From NCBI GenBank assembly GCA_014529385.2, contig CM043971.1, positions 96,121,382 through 96,185,381 on the forward strand: a DNA stretch of 64,000 nt, read 5' to 3'. The DNA is from Adiantum capillus-veneris (lineage: Eukaryota; Streptophyta; Polypodiopsida; Polypodiales; Pteridaceae). Within the stretch, counting starts at the first letter, position 1, and each line of letters begins with the position of its first letter. The translations under genes and the position numbers were made by a program. Below are positions 46,960-57,568 of this stretch, piece after piece. Under the pieces are notes generated by a model that saw only the letters and a list, made by a program, of their open reading frames with translations, did no database searches and had not been told where the DNA came from.

Positions 46960-48814
46960 TCAAAAGAGCTTACGAAAAGACAAAAGAGGCTCAAGAAATC
47001 AAGTTCAAAAGAATGGAACGAAAACTGAAACAGAAACATCGGAAAAGAACAAGCGCAACAGAGAATACACAGAGTCCAAGTTAGAACGTAGAAACAAGTA
47101 CAGAGAGCTCAAGAAAACTCTGAAAGAAGTTTGGACTACAGAAATTGAGAGTGGAGAGGACAAAAACGCCAAAATCAAGGAAAACATGGATGTTCCCTCT
47201 CACTATAGGAAATTCACAATAGAGGATAGGAAGGTGATATTAACGCCACCTATTCGAGAGAGGAAGGAGAACGAATCTTATGACGGACCGGAGGATGCAA
47301 AAAAAGTTGATTTAGCAGCTCCAGGTGAGACACCTAGACCGGTGTACATAGCCACAGATTTGTCTCCAAGCGAGGAAGAGAGACTTTTGAGTCTTCTCAG
47401 AGAGTATAGGGATGTGTTTGCATGGTCTTATAAGGACTTAAAGGGAGTTGACCCATCGATATGCCAACACACAATCCCACTGAAACAAGACGCAAAGCCT
47501 AGCAGACAGAGACCATACACATATAATGATACGTTTGCTAAGCGAATCAAAGAAGAGATAGATAAGCTAATGGAAGCTGAATTCATATACGAGATTGAAC
47601 ACACTGATTGGGTATCTCCGATTGTGGTAGTACCTAAGAAGAACGGAAAACTCCGAGTGTGTGTCAACCTAAAGAAAGTGAATGCTGCAACAATCAGGGA
47701 CAATTATCCCCTGCCGATAACTGATCATGTTCTAGAGCGTGTATCAGGGAAAACAGCATACTCCTTTCTTGATGGTTTTTCAGGATATAACCAGCTAGCC
47801 ATAGCACTGGAAGATCAACATAAAACAGCTTTTGCAACGGAGTGGGGAATTTATGCTTATCGGGTTATGCCTTTTGGTCTAACCAATGCTCCCGCAACCT
47901 TCCAGAGGCTGATGACGCATGCTTTCAAAGAATACTTAAGGCTGTTTCTCGAAATATACATGGATGACTTATGTGTACATTCTCTACTGAGAGATGAGCA
48001 TCTAGAACACCTAAGAAAAGTATTTGGAAATGTAGGACATATCGCATTTGTCTCAATCCTGAGAAATGTGTGTTTATGGTCCGACAGGGCAGAATTCTGG
48101 GACATATTGTCTCACAAAACGGAATATCCACGGATTTAGAGAAGATAAAAGTTATAGTGGATATGCCTAGACCAACCAATGCGAAACAAGTACAGAGCTT
48201 TATGGGACATTGTGGATATTATAGACGATTCATTTACATGTACGCTATAATAGGCCAACCACTTTACAGGCTAATAGTGAACTTTGAATGGACAGAGGAG
48301 TGTGAGGAATCATTCAAGAAATTGAAAGAGGCACTCATTACGCTCCAGTCTTGAAATCACCAGATTGGGAGAAGATATTCCATGTGCACATAGATGCTTC
48401 GGCATATGCAATAGGATGCATTCTGGCTCAGCCAGAAGAAGGAAACATGGATTTTCCTATCTGTTACGCCAGTCGACAGCTCAACAATGCAGAGAAGAAT
48501 TACACCACAACAGAGCGAGAGGGATTAGGAATGATATATGCTGTGAAGAAATTTCGGCATTATCTTCTAGCCAACAAGTTTGTGTTTTTTACGGATCACC
48601 AAGCCTTGCTCTACCTAGTGAATAAACCATGCAATACCGGGAGAATAGTGAGATGGTTCATTATCTTACTGGAATTCGACTTCACGGTAGTAGTAAAGAA
48701 AGGAAAAACACATCTTAGAGCTGATCATCTTTCGCGATTGACGAATGGAGAAGACCCTATAGGAGTAGATGACGACATGCCAGACGCGTACTTGTTCAAC
48801 ATAGAAATGATACC

Positions 48815-49550
48815 TAAGTGGTCTCAAAATGTCGTTGACCTATTAACCTATGGAGGAGAGTTCGATAGAAGAGAATACAACCTGAAACATATTGCTATTC
48901 AGCAATCCAAGAATCTTCAATTGATTGCAGGAAGGTTGTATCAATTGGGAAATGATCATGTTTTACGACTATGCATCAATCCTGAGGAATATAGTATATA
49001 TCTGCGCGAAGCACATGTTCAGGAATGTGCATTTCATTGTTCAAGAAGGAACACATATAGGAATTTGTTACAATTGGGAGTCTATTGGCCAGGAATGAAA
49101 GAAAGCGTACATGAATATGTCACAGTATGTATTGTATGTTCATCAAAATCGCCGGCCGAGTATTCAACATTATATCAGATAATGATCGCTCCAGAATGGA
49201 GTCAGTATATTGTTGAATATCTCACAAATAGAACTTTCCCAGAAGGAACATCAAAAGCTCGTCAGAAATCTGTAGAGACAGAAGCTAGAGATTACGCTTT
49301 GATAGGAGATCAACTCTATAAGAGAGGTAAAGACAACCAGCTTAGGATGTGCGCATCAGAGTCTGAGTATGTGATAATCCTGGAGCAAGCTCATGGAGGA
49401 GTAGGTGGAGGCCATTTCTCAGGTGATAAGACAGCAAAACTTGTCTTAGCCGCAGGAATATGGTGGCCAACATTACATATGGACGCTGAGGAATACGTTA
49501 AAAGGTGTGATGACTGTCAGCGGACCAAAGTACCACTTAAAAGAGATGAT
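48815..49550 (+). repeat. Tandem duplication of the integrase zinc-binding region
   Basis: Copy 1 runs from 'WSQNVVDLLTYG' to H2C2 'AHVQECAFH...CIVC' (His codon 49014, last Cys 49139). Copy 2 runs from 'WSQYIVEYLTNR' to 'AHGGVGGGH...CDDC' (His 49392, last Cys 49516). The offset is 378 bp, exactly 126 codons, in the same frame. Both share 'L...LY..G.D..LR.C....EY...L..AH'. Copy 1's spacing after the first His differs slightly from copy 2. Confidence 0.85.
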
Positions 49551-50629
49551 ATGCCGCTTAGACCAATGATGGGGGCAAGAGCTTTTGCAAAATGGGGGAT
49601 TGATTATGTCGGACCCATTTCACCTCCTGCATATAAGACTCATACACAATACATCATTGTGGCTACAGACTATCTAACAAAGTGGGTCGAAGCAAAGGCA
49701 ACTCAAAAAGCAGATGCCAGGACCACGGCACAATTTCTATATGAATACGTCTTTGTACGATATGGATTGCCAATAGAAATTGTGAGTGATCGAGGCACAC
49801 ATTTCATAAATGAAGTGATAGAGATCCTTCTAGATGAATTCATGGTAATCCATAGGAAATCAGCCCCGTATCATCCACAAGCAAACGGACAAGCTGAAGC
49901 AACAAACAAAACCATATGCACGGTCCTTACGAAGATTGTATCTAAGTCGAGAACTGACTGGGACCAGAAGTTGCATTCAACATTATGGGCATATAGGGTA
50001 GCATATAAAACATCAATAGAAACGACCCCATATAACATGGTTTTTGGGCTAAATGCTATCTTGCCAATAGAATTCTTGATTTCAACCTTAAGGGTGGCTA
50101 AGGATCTAGAGTGGACAGGGCACGAGCTCTCTGATAGAATAGATGACCTGGAAAAGCTAGATGAGCTTCGCCTAAAAGCAGTGCTTCCATCTACGCTCAA
50201 AAAAGGCGACAAAAGGAATTTTTTGATAAGCATGTGCGGACTAAAGAGTTTAAAGTTGGGGACTATGTCCTAGTTTACACTCTGAAACAGCATGCTAAGA
50301 AGCTTAAAAAGCGAGGGATGGGACCTCTGGTGATTAAAGATCTATCACCAAGTGGAGCCGTCAAGCTTGCTACATTAGACGGAGAAGAAATGCCCAATTG
50401 GATTAGTGGATGCAGAGTGAAAAAGTATCTGTTGCCGCTAACACAAGACATGCTTCTCAAAATACATCAAGAAAAGCTGCATGTCCAGAAAAAGAAAAAG
50501 ATTGAGGAGGAAGCGCAAGCCGAGGCGAAGGAAAGAATGGAGAAAAGAAGACTACTGCGTCAGAAACAGCGCAATGAAGGAGCAATACGAATAAACGCAG
50601 TTAGTATAACAGAAATGGATAATGACAAA

Positions 50630-50985
50630 GAAGAACCCATCATTGAATGCAAAGTAGGAACCAACCAAATCAAAGCCAGAGCACTATTGGATTCAGGAGC
50701 TCAAGCTAACCTACTTTCACTCAGTTTGTATAGACAATTGACAAATGACACTAAACTACAAACTGCCAAGCAAGAGTTAAAGAGTTACTCTGAGAATGCA
50801 ATCAAAACTGTTGGATGCACAGTTTTACATATACAGATTAACCAATATGTGTATCCTCATATGTTTTACGTGGTTGAAGACCAAGCTACACAACATCCAT
50901 TATTGCTAGGACAACCATGGCAGAAGAAATACAATGCAATGATTGACTGGAGTTCTAAATCAGTGCTTATCAAATACGAAGGTGA
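50630..50985 (+). other. Second retropepsin-like aspartic protease domain, downstream of integrase
   Basis: 'EPIIECKVGTNQIKARALLDSGAQANLLS' pattern with DSG at codons 50690-50698 (residue 153 of the segment starting 50234), then a hydrophobic beta-rich stretch and 'HPLLLGQPW..KY.A.IDW'. This is the fold signature (hydrophobic-Asp-Ser-Gly-Ala...hydrophobic-Leu-Gly) of retroviral-type proteases. It is distinct in sequence from the N-terminal protease at 45961 ('DSGAGVAIA'). Gypsy elements normally carry only the one before RT. Confidence 0.8.
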
Positions 50986-51169
50986 AAGTCAATCAGTTAA
51001 GTTCACCAAAGGAGCAGAGCCAACTCCAAAGGAAGAATCCACGGACAAGGGCAAACAACAAACAGAGGAAAAGAAGAAGCAATGGCAACCAAAAGTTTCT
51101 ATACAACCGGAGTACTCTTCGACGAGGAATTCTCAACAATGGATAAGGAAGACAAGCAATATTATAACA

Positions 51170-51520
51170 GCTCAACCTTGGAAAAAAACGGAGTCTAAGA
51201 TGGTATGGAGACCAAAAAAGGTGGTGCCAGAAAACACAAACAGAGTCTTCAATACCAGACAACAGAGTGATCCCCGACAATCAAGGAAAGTGAAACAGAT
51301 CTGGATTCCAAAGAAGTTCATGACGGCACAAAGCTACAGCCAACAAATTTGGATCCCAAAGATTTGTAAAAAGGAACTCACTTCAATACAATCAACGGAA
51401 ACTCCTAGGTATTTCAAGGCGAGGAAATCAACACACAGATTAACGCAGGTTTGGGTCGCAAAGAGTTTGTGGCAAGCACAAGCAAAGCGGAGGCAGATTT
51501 GGATTGTGAAAAAAGACAAC
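51170..51520 (+). repeat. Trp-Lys repeat tail of D pol
   Basis: Units 'MVWRPKK', 'QIWIPKK', 'QIWIPKI', 'QVWVAKS' and 'QIWIVKK' recur every 15-40 residues after the second protease domain. Highly basic; possibly nucleic-acid binding, but no family was recognised. Confidence 0.75.
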
Positions 51521-51709
51521 AAGATAATGAAGAACCCATCTACTGATTCTACTACCGACGTGCCAAAACCAACCCAAAACCCGACTACCAATCTTTCAAT
51601 CAAACAAAGAGCAGCTTTATTGGAAAGAATGTTGTATCGTCGCTCTACAATTGCATTGGGAACTTATGACCAAAACAACTACAATGCTTCACCCACAGAC
51701 ACTTCATAG

Positions 51710-53348
51710 TCATCCGGGAGGACTCAGACTAGGAGGGGGGGAGGTATACAGGAGCTACAAAGCAGCTACAAGCGGGAAAAACAAAGAAAAACAAAAATTA
51801 TATTACAAGGGCAGTGTCTTACATGATTTTGTAATTTTTTATGTTTGATTGCGGATATTGATAATATTTATGCCCCTATATACCTTGTTTTGCAACAAGA
51901 AGAGATCAAATGATGAATTTGGGTCTCTAGATGTGTAAATATCACTAAATAAGAGTGTTTCTGGAGCTAAAAAGTGGAAAAAAGTGGTAATCCAAGTCCA
52001 AAAATCACAAAGAAGTGTATATTCATATACACAGGGTTACCAGCTATTTATCATGTATGTTTGGAATTTTTTGGCTTTAATTTGCTATTTTCCTCTAATT
52101 TTTTATGATTTTCTTAATAAAAGTAAAAGAAAAATAAAAAAGCAGGGGAAATGAGATCGGAAAAAAGAAAAGAATTGACGGCGATGATCCTAATGACAAG
52201 GGCAACCTAGGATAAAAATTGGGTACAATTCTGAAAAAGTTGCGGAAAGCCCGAAATGACAGAATTTTGGCAAAGTGGACAGATTTCTCAGAAACAGGTC
52301 AAATGGAGTCCAAATGGAGAAATTTCAAATCCTAAAGTGCATTTCACGACGAGATAGGAGCACATGTCAAATTTGGTAACAAGTGATCCGGGAAGCCCGA
52401 AGTTAAGTATTTTTCACTTCACTATCAAGCTCATTTCCACTATTACCTTCTTGGAGAGAGCAAAGAGCACACAGGAGCATCCGGCCTTCTACCGCCTTCT
52501 ACGACTGCTACGAGAGCTCAGAGGACACCAGACATGAGAGGTAGACTCGTTGCCATAAGCTTTTGATGCTTATCGTTAACGTTTGTCGCGAAAACTCACC
52601 AAAACCAAGAAACAAGAGCAGACGGGGAATGGGGAAGAACGCTAGGTAGGGGCACAACCGCCTAACCAAACCTTGTAAGAACTTAGAGGTGGGTTACCCT
52701 AACATAGAAGATGAGTTTCTAGCACTCAAAGCTCGAGAAAGAACGACTGGAAAAACCCTAGGTCAACAGAGCCTGCAAGAGGCAAACAGAAAAAAGTTGT
52801 CGGAACGATACAAAACTTCTCAGGAAGCTTAACAACATCAAGGGCAATGCAACCATGGAGTATCTCCGGGTTTGGATCACCAAAAGTAGGTCGGAACAAC
52901 CGATTCGGGCTGTGGACACACAAAGCGTCATTTTGGCATAACGGCTAAAATTGACGACCAAATGACATGAAACTTCACGAGCAGTTTCAACTATACATGG
53001 ATGACTTATGTTTGCAAGCAAAACCCAAAAGTAAGCTGATTCACTTACCGATGGTGAAAAAGACGCTTTCGAGCAACCAAATGGATAAAGATGGAGAACG
53101 GGGAGCCAAAGTCAAGTTCAACCGAATAGGTGGCTTCACAACATATCCAATGAGCTGGAAATGCAACTCTCAAGAAGAAAAGTTGAAGAAATTCAACTCC
53201 AAGGCAAAAAGACGACTTCGGAGACTGAAATGCCTATAAGGGGGCTTTTTAGCTAAACTGATGACTTTTTAAGTTGAAAACTAGTTAGCAGGGCTTAGGG
53301 CACTAGCACAAAGCATTCTTTGCACAAAAAGACCAACATTTCAAGAAA
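51710..53348 (+). other. Spacer between D pol and the downstream ORF
   Basis: No long frame. A short frame 52967-53239 contains 'LYMDDLC', and the 20-base string TATACATGGATGACTTATGT is identical to the RT catalytic site near 47955. An inverted repeat GTGTATA-ttca-TATACAC is at 52016-52033. Confidence 0.55.
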
Positions 53349-54360
53349 AGACATCATACGCGTATGATGTCTCACAGCATGATTTTCACATCCATTTCAA
53401 CATTTGAGTGCATAGCCTCATTCCACATGTTAATCACATCCTATGAACCAAGTATCATGAGAATTGGAGTTAGAAAACCCAAGGAAAACCAAAAAGACGC
53501 AAAGTAGGCCATAAAATTGATTTTTGGTCCTAATTTTGTCAAAATAACTCCAAACTCATTGAAACTTTGTAGGATTGTTGATTAACACATCTACAAGCTA
53601 TCTGGAACCAAAAAGCACCATTTTGACACAAAAGACATCATACGCGTATGATGTCTATTTGCACTTACAGAGCCAAAAATGCTCATTTGTCATCATACAA
53701 CCATTATATATATCTAATACATGCTACATATGAAGTTTGGAACCATTTGGTCAAGTGGATCACCCCATTAGCCCAATTAAGAGAAAATCCTTCATACAAA
53801 GCCTATTTTTGTCCCAAATCCAACATATTCAAGTCCAAACCAAGATTTGAGTATAAACAGTCCTTCACTAGCACATGGAGAGTCCACAGAACCAATCCCA
53901 TGAAAAATTGATGAAAAAGACATCATACGCGTATGATGTCCCCAGAGCCATTTTTGGTCCAAATTCTACCCAAACTTGATAAATCCACTGAATAAGCCTA
54001 TCTAAAGCCAAATCCAAGCTTATAGAGAAAATTGGTCCAAAAATGCACTAAAAGACATCATACGCGTATGATGTCTCACTATGTGATTTTGGCACCTCAG
54101 GGCTTCAACCACCAAACAGAAGTGTTCTACATGCCAATTGACGGTGATCCACCAAGTTTTACCCAATATTGGATCATAAAATCCATTTCCCTTTCAAAAT
54201 TTTGCCAAGAGCCTGAACTGGACTAAACTGGCCAAAACTTGACCAAATGGGATCCAAACTCAAATCCAAGCATATGACACTCATGTATACACTATCAGCT
54301 ACAAGCACAACCAATATGAAGTCATTCTGACACAAAAGACATCATACGCATATGATGTCT
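53349..54360. repeat. Palindrome cluster 2 (five copies) before the downstream ORF
   Basis: Same half-site as cluster 1. Copies: 53349-53372, 53633-53656, 53919-53940, 54053-54076 (all perfect), 54337-54360 (one mismatched pair). Centre spacings are 284, 285, 135 and 284 bp. The last centre is 178.5 bp before the ATG at 54527. Confidence 0.95.
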
Positions 54361-54526
54361 CAAGCATGTTTTTGAGTCCAGTTTGCATATTTTTTCACCT
54401 ACATTGCATCCTTAGGCCCTGAATAGCTCATGTTTCAATTTTCAAGTCATTTGAATAGTTAAAAGCTTCATTTCGGCTTTCAGTACTAAAAAGACGCTAA
54501 CTTCTGAAATTGGAGTTACAGGATCC

Positions 54527-57100
54527 ATGGATTCCGCGAAGTCATCGGCAACTAAGAGAAAAAGACCAACCATCAAGGATGCTCTTGCAGAGGCAGAACC
54601 TTTTGATATTCCAACAGAAACCCTCAAGCCAACCAAGACTTGGGTGGAGGAAGCAGTACTAGAAAAAGAGGGAATAAAGATCTACCAGGGGACTTTCAGA
54701 GATCCTCAAGGGCAATCGATCGATGTACCTATGATCCCACGAGAATTAGTGGATTATAGCAGATCAGAGAACATAAGCAGATACCTGGAAAAGGCTGACT
54801 TACACAGGTTCTTCACCTCGAGACCATCAGGTGTAGACACAAGAAGAGTGTATGAGTTGGCAACATCCATTCAGAAGGATGGGAAAGCCACGTTGACAGC
54901 CATGGATGGAGAAACAGTTGAAGTACAGATCACTCCACAGCTCATTGCAGATGCATTGAAGCTGCACAACAAAGGGAGTTCTGTCAGAGAAAGAAGGGAG
55001 GCCATAGAGGTCTATGGATCAAAGAAACAAAATACAACGTACGGAGATATGGCAGATCAACGAGCGGCAACCCTTTGCCGATTATACAACCAGTTTTTCC
55101 ATGTGTGCAGTAAAAGACCGCAGAAGTACACTACACCACCCCATGCCATTGCGACAACCATCACATGGGCACTGAAGAGCAACGTGCCAAAGGAGGTGAA
55201 TTATGCTCAATACATCCACGAGCAAGTAATCGCCATGCACAACCAGAAGCCAAGGTACATAGGAGGAGGAGAAATCCTAACAAGAATAGCTTATGAAGCT
55301 ATTGGAGCTAGGGATCAAGGGCCACAGATTCCCTCCCAGAATGAGTGGCTTAGAGAAGCCGATGAGGAGGAAGAACAGCAAGAAGTATCCAAGAGGGCGT
55401 CCACAAGAGCACGCCGAAAACTAGAAATAGTTTCAGAACCTGAAGAGGCTGTGGACGAGCCGCTCAAGAAGAAAGTGAAGAAGAAGGCCGATCCCAAGCA
55501 AACCAAAAGTCAAAAAGCCGCAAGAATGGAAAGGCTGGTAGAGCAGTTTAGAGCGGAAAGAGCTCTAAAGGGGGACTTCGAAGAAATGTGGGTGCCAGAC
55601 CCCAGTAAAGTCGGAACCAGCTCAGCCAGGCCACATGTTGATCAATATGATCAATATATTAGAGCTTATGAGGAGTCGGAGGCCATACTGGAGCAGCAAC
55701 CTGTCGAGCCTTATACTGAAGAGGAAGTACAGCTTTTAAAAGCTGAGCTGCAAAAGGACGACAAGGGGAAGAAAAAAATAGATGAGTCTACTGAACCTAA
55801 AGAGACAGTAAGGCAAGCAAACAAAGGGAAAGCCAAGATGACTGAAGACAATCAGCCCTCTTTTACTGTTGTACCAAGCCCGAAGAAGATGGAAATTATT
55901 GTGGAGGAAACCACAATAGAAATAGAAACAGAAATTATGGAAAAGCCGGAGGCCGGGACCAAGGAAAAGAGGATAGATCCAGTTCAGCAAAAGAAAGATG
56001 ATTATGAGGATCTGGTAGCGATCGGATACAGTGAAGAAGAGGCCCTGGAGGCAGTTTATGGGATATCCCTACGGAAACAAGATGATCGGAAAGGGACGAA
56101 AGAAAAGACAAAGGGTACAATGGAGAGTGAAGAAAAAATGGTCGAGCCGAAGCCATTGGAGGTGGTGGCAGAAAGAGCAGTCAAGTTGACAGATGAAGAT
56201 GAAAAAGACATGCACATGGTGCATGAATTGCTCAGCAAGATTAAAGAAAGATCCAGAGCAAAGGAAGTAGCACTTGAGACAGCAAAACAAAAGGAAGCAG
56301 AGTTGCAGAAGAAGTTAGAGAATGCGATGACTGAATCTGAAAGTCATAAAGCATCACTCTACGACGCAGAAAACGAGAGGGACGGCTTGATACTCCAACT
56401 AGTCGAAGCTTCAAGAGAGGTAACAAGCTCACAGGAAGCAAAGGAGCGAATAGAAGATGAGCTGGAGGCAGCCAAGGATGAGCTCATTGAGCTAAGGGAA
56501 AGAGTCGAACTTCAAGAAAGGACAATCATGAGACTCAGGACCACCCCTAGAGCTAGCAGAGCAGGAACAGAACAAGAGGGAGCCCTCGTACCAGCTCTGG
56601 AAGAGCAGGTCAGAAGTTTGCAAAGAGAGCTGAGGTTAGAGCAAGTACAAAGGTTGCACATGGCGGAGGGATCATTGGCTGCAGAGGAGAGGCTCACATC
56701 AGAAAACCAAACACTAAGGACAGAAAATGACGCCCTCCGCAAACAGCTCCAAGACCTCCAAGAGCAACAAAGAAGAGAAACAGAGACACCACAAGAAGAA
56801 GCAGGGGGAGCAGCCATAGAGCTACCAGAAACCGGAGAGGCAACCACATTCGAAAATCCAGCCCCAGTTCAAGAAGTGGCCTCGACTTCAGAAATCTCTG
56901 AAGAAGAAGAACAAAGGCTCCAGGACCAAATAGAAAAGTCAACAGAGGAAAGTGCCAAGGCGGAAATGGAATGGGGACTTCTCATCTCCATTAGACTTCA
57001 AGGGTTAGACACAAAAGTGCTCCATGAAGAGTGGATGCAACCCAGCCTGCCTTTCCCTCTGATGAAATTTGAAGTGATAAAGACGAAAAAATTATCATAA
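54527..57100 (+). CDS. Downstream ORF of element D, 857 aa, coiled-coil, unknown function
   Basis: Open from ATG 54527 to TAA 57100 with no break, unlike the rest of D. Residues 1-280: basic start ('KSSATKRKRPTIKDALAEAE'), then a globular part with 'MIPRELVDYSRSENISRYL', 'ITPQLIADALKLHNKGSSVR' and 'LCRLYNQFFHVC'. This resembles the DNA/retroelement ORF found in Athila-like plant elements, but I cannot name the family. Residues 290-530: low-complexity, acidic/basic. Residues 540-770: heptad-rich coiled coil ('LQKKLENAMTESESHKASL', 'LEAAKDELIELRERVELQE', 'LRTENDALRKQLQDLQEQQ'). No signal peptide or membrane segment, so not a classic envelope despite its env-like position. Possibly structural or nucleic-acid-associated. 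Confidence 0.7.
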   Translation: MDSAKSSATKRKRPTIKDALAEAEPFDIPTETLKPTKTWVEEAVLEKEGIKIYQGTFRDPQGQSIDVPMIPRELVDYSRSENISRYLEKADLHRFFTSRPSGVDTRRVYELATSIQKDGKATLTAMDGETVEVQITPQLIADALKLHNKGSSVRERREAIEVYGSKKQNTTYGDMADQRAATLCRLYNQFFHVCSKRPQKYTTPPHAIATTITWALKSNVPKEVNYAQYIHEQVIAMHNQKPRYIGGGEILTRIAYEAIGARDQGPQIPSQNEWLREADEEEEQQEVSKRASTRARRKLEIVSEPEEAVDEPLKKKVKKKADPKQTKSQKAARMERLVEQFRAERALKGDFEEMWVPDPSKVGTSSARPHVDQYDQYIRAYEESEAILEQQPVEPYTEEEVQLLKAELQKDDKGKKKIDESTEPKETVRQANKGKAKMTEDNQPSFTVVPSPKKMEIIVEETTIEIETEIMEKPEAGTKEKRIDPVQQKKDDYEDLVAIGYSEEEALEAVYGISLRKQDDRKGTKEKTKGTMESEEKMVEPKPLEVVAERAVKLTDEDEKDMHMVHELLSKIKERSRAKEVALETAKQKEAELQKKLENAMTESESHKASLYDAENERDGLILQLVEASREVTSSQEAKERIEDELEAAKDELIELRERVELQERTIMRLRTTPRASRAGTEQEGALVPALEEQVRSLQRELRLEQVQRLHMAEGSLAAEERLTSENQTLRTENDALRKQLQDLQEQQRRETETPQEEAGGAAIELPETGEATTFENPAPVQEVASTSEISEEEEQRLQDQIEKSTEESAKAEMEWGLLISIRLQGLDTKVLHEEWMQPSLPFPLMKFEVIKTKKLS

Positions 57101-57568
57101 TCCCATTTGTACTTGCATTCTTTGCTCCCCAACCCGTAAGTCCTGCTACATCTTCGGTTTGAAATATGTGTTATATACGAGGTGCCAACGGAGAATGTCA
57201 AAGCACCTTACAAGGGAACTGTTTGCTCGTATCTTTATAACAAGATGGTTTACATTTTAGACATGCCTTTTATTTTTTTATTCATCTCTGTACAAAATAC
57301 AATCGTTGGGACATACTTGTATGTTGTTGTAACCACGTCCAAGCTTGCTCAAATATTTTTCACTTTATCTCTTGATGTAAGAAGGATGTTTTTTGAGGGT
57401 AAGAACTCTTCAAGCAAACATCACATACAGATTAAGTATTAAAACATTCAAAAATTATACAGTAAACATTGACTACAGAGAAGAAATTTACTTTAATAGT
57501 GCCGAAACGGATGCGTTACTCCAAGCAAAACAATTTTGAAGGTTCAAAATAAGAAAACTCGTGCTTAA
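57101..57568. other. AT-rich DNA without recognised feature
   Basis: No LTR matching 39695-40678 and no domain-bearing frame. Confidence 0.6.

Larger units (their letters stand above)
46907..51709 (+). pseudogene. Element D pol: RT, RNase H, integrase, second protease-like domain, frameshifted
   Basis: Overlaps the gag-pro frame by about 50 bp in another frame. RT: 'VSPIVVVPKKNGKLRVCVNL', 'YRVMPFGLTNAPATFQ', catalytic 'YMDDLCVHS'. Frame changes occur near 48045 ('CLNPEKCVFM' resumes in a new frame), near 48350, and near 50205-50225 in an A-run. RNase H: 'HIDASAYAIG', 'TEREGLGMIYAVKKF', 'FTDHQALLYL'. Integrase: two H2C2 modules, DDE residues in 'GIDYVGP', 'VSDRGTHF' and 'HPQANGQAEATNK', then a C-terminal domain with GP(L)V. 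After this come a Lys/Glu/Arg-rich linker, a second DSG protease-like domain, and a tail of W-x-P/V-K repeats. Motifs are intact despite the frame breaks. Confidence 0.9.
39695..57100 (+). mobile_element. Very large Gypsy-type element 'D', 3' end not found
   Basis: Order: 5' LTR, primer site, leader with palindromes, gag-protease, RT-RNase H-integrase, second protease-like domain, spacer with palindromes, 857-codon ORF. It interrupts element C at 39694/39695, preceded by CAGGA. Neither a second LTR nor a second CAGGA junction was found downstream, so at least the 3' end is missing or replaced. The TGGCGCC..GCCGGGGA primer site is of the type seen in Athila/Tat-branch elements. The right coordinate is simply the end of the last ORF. 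Confidence 0.8.

Noticed and set aside
50200-50230. A-run before the integrase C-terminal domain as a programmed -1 frameshift site
   Set aside because: The zero-frame codon phasing does not give a good X-XXY-YYZ heptamer, the position is within integrase, and the element has several other frame breaks.
41220-54360. Palindrome clusters as a CRISPR array
   Set aside because: Spacing is 125-289 bp, spacers are AT-rich element sequence, the host is eukaryotic, and no cas genes are present.
54527-57100. Envelope gene of a retrovirus-like element
   Set aside because: Position fits, but there is no signal peptide, membrane segment or furin-like site. The protein is coiled-coil and low-complexity.
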